In this document: in pieces, positions 1 through 4,677 of the stretch | Layout of the letters: every line of letters starts with the position of its first letter | How positions within the stretch are numbered: the first letter of the stretch is position 1 | NCBI GenBank assembly: GCA_902796975.1 | Contig: CADBRF010000219.1 | Span: 1 to 8,475 of the forward strand | Origin: an uncultured Coriobacteriaceae bacterium | GTDB lineage: Bacteria; Actinomycetota; Coriobacteriia; Coriobacteriales; QAMH01 | DNA length: 8,475 bases | Direction: 5' to 3' | Notes under the pieces: model-generated | Told to the model about the DNA's origin: nothing | The model's input: the letters and a program-made list of their open reading frames with translations, nothing else | The model's database searches: none | Translations under genes and position numbers: made by a program

Positions 1-521
1 ATCTCGATGACGCGAGCCTCGAGCACAGTGCCGAGGTAGGTGCTGAGATCCTTGACACGGCGAAGGTCGACGAGAGATGCGGGCAGGAAGCCGCGCAGAC
101 CGATGTCGAGAATGAGGCCGCCCTTGACGACTTCGATGACCTCGCCTTCGACGTTCTCGCCGGAGTTGAACCTCTCCTCGACGCTGATCCAGGCGCGCTC
201 GTACTCAGCACGCTTCTTGGAGAGGATCAGGCGACCATCCTTGTCTTCCTTCTGGAGAACGAGAGCTTCGATCTCGTCGCCGACACTCACGACCTCGGAA
301 GGATCGACATCCTTGCGGATGGAGAGCTCGCGGGAAGGAATGACGCCCTCGGACTTGAAGCCGATGTCCAGGAGGACCTCATCGCGGTCAATCTGAACGA
401 TGGTGCCCGTAACGAGGTCACCCTCGTCAAAGGGATTGATCGTGCCGTCGATGAGTGCGTTCAGTTCGTCATCGGAGATATTCGGCTCTTCGACAACTTC
501 AGGATTCTTGATTTCGCTCAA
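1..521 (-). CDS. rpsA: 30S ribosomal protein S1, N-terminal part (3' end outside window)
   Basis: Reading the minus strand from 521 gives 173 codons without a stop, beginning MSEIKNPEVVEEPNISDDEL and running off the window edge. Two S1 (OB-fold) RNA-binding repeats are visible. The first spans about residues 34-104, with the core LLDIGFKSEGVIPSREL. The second starts at about residue 122, with LILDIGLRGFLPASLVDLRR. S1 proteins bind mRNA on the 30S subunit and help initiation. In Gram-positive lineages S1 usually has four repeats, so roughly half or more of the protein should lie beyond position 1. The start is taken as TTG at 519-521 because AAAGGGG lies 5 nt upstream. An in-frame ATG at 567-569 would add 16 residues but has no ribosome-binding site and no S1-like sequence. 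The gene is divergent from the zinc-ribbon/YARHG gene. Family assignment is secure; the start is probable. Confidence 0.95.
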   Translation of the reverse strand, partial: MSEIKNPEVVEEPNISDDELNALIDGTINPFDEGDLVTGTIVQIDRDEVLLDIGFKSEGVIPSRELSIRKDVDPSEVVSVGDEIEALVLQKEDKDGRLILSKKRAEYERAWISVEERFNSGENVEGEVIEVVKGGLILDIGLRGFLPASLVDLRRVKDLSTYLGTVLEARVIE

Positions 522-526
522 GAGGA

Positions 527-533
527 CCCCTTT
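527..533 (-). promoter_or_regulatory. Ribosome-binding site that selects the TTG start of rpsA
   Basis: On the minus strand AAAGGGG lies 5 nt before the TTG codon at 521. The alternative upstream ATG (569) has no purine-rich block at the right distance, so this site favours the non-ATG start. Confidence 0.65.
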
Positions 534-596
534 CAAGGGACCCGCGAATACGTTCAATAAATGAGACATTACTCGAGGGCCAACAGATACATCACG

Positions 597-624
597 GTGT
601 GGCCTATTCCACACACGGGTGTGT
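597..624. repeat. Overlapping, mutually exclusive inverted repeats in the rpsA leader
   Basis: GTGTGG (597-602) is the inverse complement of CCACAC (609-614), with a 6-nt spacer. ACACAC (611-616) pairs with GTGTGT (619-624) across a GG centre. The two pairings share the middle segment, so only one hairpin can form at a time. The cluster lies 76-103 nt upstream of the rpsA TTG start. Whether it falls inside the transcript depends on the unmapped start site. Confidence 0.4.
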
Positions 625-708
625 ATTTTAACCGAAGCAGACGAGCAATTCTGGAATGAAATGCAAACGTTGATAACTTTAGGTGTGAGGCAACTTGCCA
701 AAGATGAC

Positions 709-768
709 AGGCGTTTATCGCCGGCAGCTGGTGAGATTTTCGTTCCCTGCGAGACGAAGGAGACGCCT
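709..768 (+). other. Possible three-way-junction RNA fold in the leader of the 879 gene
   Basis: Three nested helices can be drawn by hand. P1 pairs 709-716 (AGGCGTTT) with 761-768 (AGACGCCT), 8 bp including one G-U. P2 pairs 719-724 with 728-733, 6 bp including two G-U, with a CAG loop. P3 pairs 737-743 with 754-760, 7 bp including two G-U, with a 10-nt loop. Junction strands are 2, 3 and 0 nt. It ends 110 nt before the ATG at 879. I do not recognise a known riboswitch consensus (no TPP, FMN, SAM, cobalamin, glycine or c-di-GMP-I signature). Chance folding is a real alternative. Confidence 0.25.
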
Positions 769-782
769 AACCGGACAAACAG

Positions 783-812
783 TTGAAAGTCGGCGGATGT
801 TAGGGGGAAAAT
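783..812 (+). promoter_or_regulatory. Candidate promoter of the zinc-ribbon/YARHG gene
   Basis: TTGAAA (783-788) is a good -35 box. GAAAAT (807-812) is a weak -10 box (4 of 6) at an 18-bp spacing. It would start transcription about 60 nt before the ATG at 879 and would leave the 709-768 fold outside the transcript. Confidence 0.3.
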
Positions 813-878
813 ACGAGATTGCACTACAAAGTAGAGCTTCCTCATCATTACTAGACACGACAAACAAGAGGAGCAGAT

Positions 879-2288
879 ATGCAATGTGCCATTTGTGGTA
901 CAGAAAATCCCGATAGCGCTCACCTCTGCGTGAAATGCGGTGCCCCCCTGCCCGTGCAGGACAAAGACCGCGTTTCCACGGGCGAGTTCAAGCCGGTAGA
1001 TTCCTCCGCGGGAGCTGCAGGTGCTGTTGGAGCAGGAGCTGCCGAGGCTTATGCAGCCGGTGCAGAGACCGCGTTCCGTCCAGGCAGGCGAACGGTTCAG
1101 CTTCCCTCCCAGCGCGTTGAAAGCCAGAACGCCGCGGCAAACACGAACACGCAGCCCTGGGAAGTTCGCGTGCCCAGACGCGATGGCAATCCTGGAACAT
1201 CCGGCCCCATCCCTCCTGTGGCTGGCGCTGGCTCGATCGGCCCCATCCCCGTCATGGACTCGGACGCCACGGGTGCAGTGCCGCCCAAGCACAAAGATGG
1301 TCCCACCCCGCGCCGCCCGGAACAGCAGGGCTCTGGCAACGGCAAGAAGGTTGCGGGGGTCGTTGCGGCAGCACTCGTCGTGGGTGCGCTCGGCTTTGGC
1401 GCCTACCATCTGGCAACTGCTCCTGCCAAGCAGTATTCCGTTTCGTTCGATACCGATGGTGGCTCTATCATCGCCCCGCTGAGCGTCGATGAGAACGCCG
1501 AGCTTCAGAAACCGGAAGACCCAACCCGCAATGGCTACACCTTCAAGGGCTGGTATCTCGATGAAGAAGGCACACAACCGGCGTCCTTCCCCATGAAGAT
1601 CACCGCAGACACCACGCTCTATGCTCTGTGGACTGAAGTCCCCGCAACGCAGCCTGAAACCGAGAACAAAGAGGCCGAGGAAAAGACCGAGGAGTCCGCC
1701 TCTTCCGAGAACTCGAGCTCCTCGACTACCGGCAGCGCGAGCGCAAACGGCAAGACGAACAACAGCGGTTCGAGCGCCAGTGGTTCAAACGCCAGTGGGA
1801 AGACCAGCAACTCTGGCAAGACCTCCGGCAATGGCAGCTCCGCTAAGGGTAGTTCCAACTCCGGTTCTGGTTCTAGCAGCTCGAATTCCAGCAGCAGCTC
1901 CTCTTCCTCCAACAGGGGTGGCGGCGAATCTGTCTCGTTCACGGCAGCCAATGGCAGGACCCTTTCCGGTACCGTCCGCACCGATTCCGACGGTTACGTC
2001 ATCGGTGATTCTTCGAGTCACGTCTACTCCGTAAGCGAGCTCAGATCGCTTGGTCTGACGGATGCCGAGCTCTGCATCGCCTGGAACGAGCCCTATGCCC
2101 GTATGGGATACGACTTCGCCAACTCCGACCTTCAGGCTTACTTTGATTCCTGCGATTGGTATCACAACAAGGGATACAAGCCCACACTTGAGGTTGGAAG
2201 CGCTGGTTATCTCAACGCGCTCAGGCTCCAGTCGATTGCCAAGGAAAGCTCTTCCTCGAACGCCTGGCGCTATCTAGCTACCTACTAG
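879..2288 (+). CDS. Membrane-anchored zinc-ribbon / InlB B-repeat / YARHG domain protein
   Basis: This 469-residue protein begins with a zinc ribbon: CAIC at 3-6 and CVKC at 17-20 give two CxxC pairs. A proline/alanine/glycine-rich stretch (about 25-155) follows. KK at 156-157 precedes one hydrophobic helix (about 158-180), so the N-terminus should be cytoplasmic and the rest outside. Residues 185-253 match an InlB B-repeat (Listeria-Bacteroides repeat), with FDTDGGSIIAPLSV, PTRNGYTFKGWYLD and TTLYALW. A Ser/Gly/Asn linker (272-349) leads to a C-terminal YARHG domain (about 383-455): SVSELRSLGLTDAELCIAWN, PYARMGYDF and LQAYFDSCDWY. The name-giving His of YARHG is Met here (residue 409). InlB repeats and YARHG domains occur on bacterial surface proteins; no enzymatic activity is known to me. 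The ribosome-binding site is GAGGAG, 5 nt before ATG. The gene is monocistronic, closed by the terminator at 2318-2350. Domain calls are strong; the function (envelope sensing, wall binding or adhesion) is unknown. Confidence 0.85.
   Translation: MQCAICGTENPDSAHLCVKCGAPLPVQDKDRVSTGEFKPVDSSAGAAGAVGAGAAEAYAAGAETAFRPGRRTVQLPSQRVESQNAAANTNTQPWEVRVPRRDGNPGTSGPIPPVAGAGSIGPIPVMDSDATGAVPPKHKDGPTPRRPEQQGSGNGKKVAGVVAAALVVGALGFGAYHLATAPAKQYSVSFDTDGGSIIAPLSVDENAELQKPEDPTRNGYTFKGWYLDEEGTQPASFPMKITADTTLYALWTEVPATQPETENKEAEEKTEESASSENSSSSTTGSASANGKTNNSGSSASGSNASGKTSNSGKTSGNGSSAKGSSNSGSGSSSSNSSSSSSSSNRGGGESVSFTAANGRTLSGTVRTDSDGYVIGDSSSHVYSVSELRSLGLTDAELCIAWNEPYARMGYDFANSDLQAYFDSCDWYHNKGYKPTLEVGSAGYLNALRLQSIAKESSSSNAWRYLATY
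1692..1925 (+). repeat. Low-complexity Ser/Gly/Asn linker coding tract
   Basis: Codons 272-349 of the YARHG protein encode an almost pure Ser/Gly/Asn/Ala/Lys/Thr region with recurring SGKT/NGKT units (residues 290-316), ending in runs of serine (332-344). It probably forms a flexible spacer that carries the YARHG domain through the cell wall. The serine codons are mixed (tcc, agc, tct, tcg), so it is not a simple DNA microsatellite, although length variation between strains would be expected. Confidence 0.8.
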
Positions 2289-2317
2289 CCGCACTCTATT
2301 CAAGCTCCATGCAGCAT

Positions 2318-2350
2318 CGGGAGTCGCCTACGGGTGGCTCCCGTTTATTA
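2318..2350 (+). terminator. Intrinsic terminator of the zinc-ribbon/YARHG gene
   Basis: An 11-bp stem pairs 2318-2328 with 2333-2343 (CGGGAG...CTCCCG at the base, two G-U pairs inside), closed by a UACG tetraloop of the stable UNCG type. It is followed by TTTATTA. It starts 29 nt after the stop codon. Confidence 0.9.
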
Positions 2351-2428
2351 TGCTTTTCCAACGTCCACCGGCTAATATCTTCTCGAATCTCTGCTCAGAC
2401 TCCCCCGCCAGCGCACATCGGCTTACAA

Positions 2429-2434
2429 TATAAT
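2429..2434 (+). promoter_or_regulatory. Consensus -10 box for the ligase/LysR-domain operon
   Basis: TATAAT is a perfect match to the -10 consensus. No recognisable -35 box or extended -10 TG is present at the usual distance (2405-2412 is GC-rich). This is what one expects of an activator-dependent promoter. Transcription would begin near 2441, about 85 nt before the ligase ATG, just ahead of the palindrome at 2452-2486. A second TATAAG at 2442-2447 is a weaker alternative. Confidence 0.5.
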
Positions 2435-2451
2435 CCGAGTCTATAAGTGTT

Positions 2452-2486
2452 CCCGATTTTCCTACCTTTACGGTAGGAAAATCGGG
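2452..2486. promoter_or_regulatory. Perfect 15-bp inverted repeat in the ligase operon leader
   Basis: CCCGATTTTCCTACC (2452-2466) is repeated exactly inverted as GGTAGGAAAATCGGG (2472-2486), around a 5-nt TTTAC loop. No T-run follows on either strand, so it is not a standard terminator. It lies about 10 nt after the predicted transcription start and 41 nt before the ATG of the ligase. Possible roles are an operator for a dimeric regulator or an mRNA 5' hairpin that protects or regulates the transcript. No other copy was seen in the window. Confidence 0.75.
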
Positions 2487-2527
2487 CGGCAGTTCTACAG
2501 AAACGAGCAACGAACGGAGAACATGCT

Positions 2528-3877
2528 ATGCGAGATTTAAGACGCAGGGACCCAGATCAGAAATATTACGACCCGGAAATCGAGACCATGCCGAGAGCCG
2601 AACTCGAAGAGCTGCAGCTTGGCAAGCTCCAAGATGAACTCAAGTTCGCCTATGAGCACAGCCCCTACTACAAGCGCGCCTGGGATGCCGCAGGCGTCAA
2701 GCCCGAAGACATCAAGACACTCAAAGACCTCGAGCGCATTCCCTTCACCAACAAGCAGACCGAGCGAGATTGCCAGGGTGTGGGTTCCTTCTTTGGCGAG
2801 CTCTGCTGCGTGCCCGAAGAAGAAGTCGTCTACATGGCGACATCCTCGGGTTCCACGGGTGTTCCCACGATGAGCCCCTTCACCCAGGACGACTTCGATG
2901 ATTTCCAGCATGCCCAGTCGCGTCTTTTCTGGCAGACCGGTATGCGCCGCAACGACCGCTACCTGCACGGCATGAACTTCGCTCTCTACGTCGGCGGCCC
3001 CGATGTCATCGGCGCACAAGAACTGGGCGCACTCGGCATCTGGGTAGGCGCAGTCCCAAGCGCCCGTCTCCTCTGGGCAATGAAGCAGTACCAGCCCACC
3101 TTTATGTGGTCCAGCCCCAGTTATGCCTGGCTGCTCGGCCAGAAGGCAATCGAGCAGGGCTACGACCCCAAGAAGGACTTTGGCAGCTTCAAGACCTTCA
3201 TCATCTCCGGCGAGCCCGGCGGTTCCATCTCCACCACGCGCAAGGCAATCGAAGACCTCTGGGGCGTCTCCGTCTACGATTTCTTCGGCCTCTCCGACAT
3301 CTACGGCGCATGCGCGGGCATGTGCGAGTACAAGGATGGCCTGCACATCATCGAAGACCAGATTCTCGTCGAGGTCGTTGACCCCAACACGGGAGAGGTT
3401 CTCCCTGAAGGCGAGAAGGGCGAGCTCACCTACACCACGCTCAGCAAGCGTGCACGTCCGACCATTCGTTTCCGCAGCGGCGATATCGGATGGATTGACA
3501 AGACCCCGTGCAAGTGCGGTCGCACGCACACCCGCATCCACGTTTCCGGACGCAAGGATGAGATGTTCATCGTCAGTGCCGTGAATGTCTTCCCCTCCGA
3601 CATCGAACACGTCGTCCGCAATGAGAAGGGCCTCACGGGCGAGTACCGCATTCGCGTCTACGATAAGAACTACACGACCAAATACGAGGTCTCGGTGGAG
3701 CGCGCCTTTGGCAGCGACGAACCCTATGACCAGATTGCAAAGCGCGTCGAGGGCGCTCTCAAGACGCATACGGGCGTCCGTCCCGCCAAGGTCATCGTCT
3801 ACGACACGGGCAAGCTGGGCGTCTCGGCAGAGCACAAGGCCAAGCGATTCATCGACGAACGCAAGCACAATAACTAG
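2528..3877 (+). CDS. paaK: PaaK-family aryl-CoA (phenylacetate-type) ligase
   Basis: This 449-residue protein has the size of PaaK phenylacetate-CoA ligases (about 430-450). They join an aryl carboxylic acid to CoA through an acyl-adenylate, using ATP. The core motifs of the adenylate-forming superfamily are in order: the ATP loop ATSSGSTGVPT (104-114), FIISGEPGG (224-232), YDFFGLSDIYG (250-260), GELTYTTL (298-305), IRFRSGDIG with Asp318 (313-321), CKCGRTHTR (328-336), the hinge SGRKDEMFIVSAVNVFPSDI (340-359) and a C-terminal Lys437 in AEHKAKRFIDER, matching the adenylation lysine position. The protein appears complete. Start: ATG 2528 has CGGAGAA 6 nt upstream; the ATG at 2523 is in another frame. 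It heads an operon with the LysR-domain gene 21 bp downstream. The genes that often accompany PaaK homologues (indolepyruvate oxidoreductase iorAB, ring-oxidation paa genes) are absent here, so the true substrate is open; the symbol denotes family only. Confidence 0.85.
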   Translation: MRDLRRRDPDQKYYDPEIETMPRAELEELQLGKLQDELKFAYEHSPYYKRAWDAAGVKPEDIKTLKDLERIPFTNKQTERDCQGVGSFFGELCCVPEEEVVYMATSSGSTGVPTMSPFTQDDFDDFQHAQSRLFWQTGMRRNDRYLHGMNFALYVGGPDVIGAQELGALGIWVGAVPSARLLWAMKQYQPTFMWSSPSYAWLLGQKAIEQGYDPKKDFGSFKTFIISGEPGGSISTTRKAIEDLWGVSVYDFFGLSDIYGACAGMCEYKDGLHIIEDQILVEVVDPNTGEVLPEGEKGELTYTTLSKRARPTIRFRSGDIGWIDKTPCKCGRTHTRIHVSGRKDEMFIVSAVNVFPSDIEHVVRNEKGLTGEYRIRVYDKNYTTKYEVSVERAFGSDEPYDQIAKRVEGALKTHTGVRPAKVIVYDTGKLGVSAEHKAKRFIDERKHNN

Positions 3878-3898
3878 TCAGGTGGAAAGGACCAAGGC

Positions 3899-4552
3899 AT
3901 GAGCAAGACATTTGCAGTTTCCCAGCAGCACTACCTCTTTGGAGTCCAGTCCTTTGCCACCTGCGTGCTCGACAACTCCGAAGACGAGTATGCTCTCGCG
4001 CTCCGTGACCGCACAACCCGCGGCGTCATCAAAGACGTTGCTGCAGGGGTAAGCGAGCTCGGCGTTCTCTTTGAGACGAGCGAGAGCAAGGAGGCACTCG
4101 ACGCTGCCATCAAGGAGGCAGGCCTGCAATTCGTGAAGATTGCAGATTCCGTTCCCCAGGTGGCCCTTCCGAAGGCGCACCCCCTGACCGACAAGGAGAA
4201 AATCGCGATCAGCGACCTCGTAGACTACCCCTATGTCTACTTCGAGCAGGAAGATGATGATCCGAAGTTCGCCGAGGAAGCTCTTGCAGAAGCACCCCAC
4301 CATAAGCGCATTGCCACGACCGATCGTGCAACGCTCTCAGAGCTCATTTGCGCAGTGAACGGCTATACCATTACGAGTGGCATTCTCGTAGGTGTTACCG
4401 ATGGCTCCCTGCTCGCCACCGTTCCGCTCGAGACCGATGTCGTTCTCGAGTTGGGATGCGTCGTCAAGGGAGGCCTGAGCGACCTCTCCGAGCTGGGCCA
4501 GCGCTTTATCCAGGTGCTCACCAAGAACCTCTCCCGCTACGCCGTGAAATAG
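3899..4552 (+). CDS. Standalone LysR-type effector-binding domain protein (no HTH)
   Basis: This 217-residue protein reads like the regulatory half of a LysR-type transcription factor. AVSQQHYLFGVQSFATCV (6-23) resembles its first strand and helix. LALRDRTTRGVIKDVAAGVS (33-52) with ELGVLFE resembles the 'each dimer half senses' core. VALPKAHPLTDKEKIAISDL (88-107), DYPYVYFEQE (109-118) and TTDRATLSELICAVNGYTI (140-158) with TSGIL fit the rest of the periplasmic-binding-protein fold. The usual N-terminal winged helix-turn-helix and linker helix (about 90 residues) are missing. The upstream DNA is the ligase gene, so they were not simply overlooked. No signal peptide or membrane helix is seen, so it is cytoplasmic. 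ATG 3899 is preceded by GGAAAGG with 8-nt spacing. It is in an operon with the ligase and in the same frame, separated by one TAG and seven codons. Likely role: a ligand sensor or partner of the ligase (inference). The family call is by motif reading only. Confidence 0.75.
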   Translation: MSKTFAVSQQHYLFGVQSFATCVLDNSEDEYALALRDRTTRGVIKDVAAGVSELGVLFETSESKEALDAAIKEAGLQFVKIADSVPQVALPKAHPLTDKEKIAISDLVDYPYVYFEQEDDDPKFAEEALAEAPHHKRIATTDRATLSELICAVNGYTITSGILVGVTDGSLLATVPLETDVVLELGCVVKGGLSDLSELGQRFIQVLTKNLSRYAVK

Positions 4553-4588
4553 GCTCTCGCCCAAACCTGTTTGCTGGCTGACAACATG

Positions 4589-4625
4589 CGCCCCGGTCTT
4601 CCTCTCTGGGAAGCCGGGGCGTTTT
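4589..4625 (+). terminator. Intrinsic terminator of the ligase/LysR-domain operon
   Basis: The outer stem CGCCCCGG (4589-4596) pairs with CCGGGGCG (4614-4621). After one bulged T (4597) the inner stem CTTCC (4598-4602) pairs with GGAAG (4609-4613) around a 6-nt loop. TTTT follows at 4622-4625. On the minus strand the stem is not followed by a T-run, so it serves mainly the plus-strand operon, although it may also slow read-through from the convergent panF operon. Confidence 0.88.
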
Positions 4626-4677
4626 GCGCGAACCGATACGTATATCAGATAGAGACTCAGCTCGTATTGCCTGAAGT

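Larger units (their letters stand above)
522..878. other. Divergent intergenic region between rpsA and the zinc-ribbon/YARHG gene
   Basis: This 357-bp stretch has no convincing gene. It must contain the rpsA promoter on the minus strand and the promoter of the 879 gene on the plus strand. For rpsA, TAAAAT (plus-strand 625-630, read on minus) is a possible -10 box, but no -35 box sits at the expected distance. The purine-rich GAGGAG at 868-873, 5 nt before ATG 879, is the ribosome-binding site of the downstream gene. Two clusters of inverted repeats (597-624 and 709-768) are listed separately. A 73-codon open frame at 695-916 overlaps the real gene, is Arg/Ser-rich and resembles nothing, so it is not called. 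Confidence 0.6.

Noticed and set aside
669..677. TTATCAACG on the minus strand, resembling a DnaA box.
   Set aside because: It differs from TTATCCACA at two positions, it is single, and it has no AT-rich unwinding region or further boxes around it.
695..916. A 73-codon frame overlapping the start of the zinc-ribbon gene.
   Set aside because: Arg/Ser-rich, no ribosome-binding site, overlaps the real gene by 38 nt in another frame and has no recognisable features.
1692..1925. The Ser/Gly tract considered as a tandem DNA repeat or CRISPR-like array.
   Set aside because: Codons vary freely, repeat units are irregular and there is no constant spacing; it is protein-level low complexity only.
2452..2486. 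The palindrome considered as a terminator of the upstream gene.
   Set aside because: No T-run follows on either strand, and a full intrinsic terminator for that gene is already present at 2318-2350.
2328..2510. A 60-codon minus-strand frame in the gap before the ligase gene.
   Set aside because: It spans the terminator and the palindrome, has no ribosome-binding site, and its sequence is explained by these non-coding elements.
2537..3868. A 443-codon open frame on the minus strand opposite the PaaK-like ligase.
   Set aside because: It mirrors the ligase codon pattern in a GC-rich gene, has no family motifs, and the plus-strand protein has all expected motifs.
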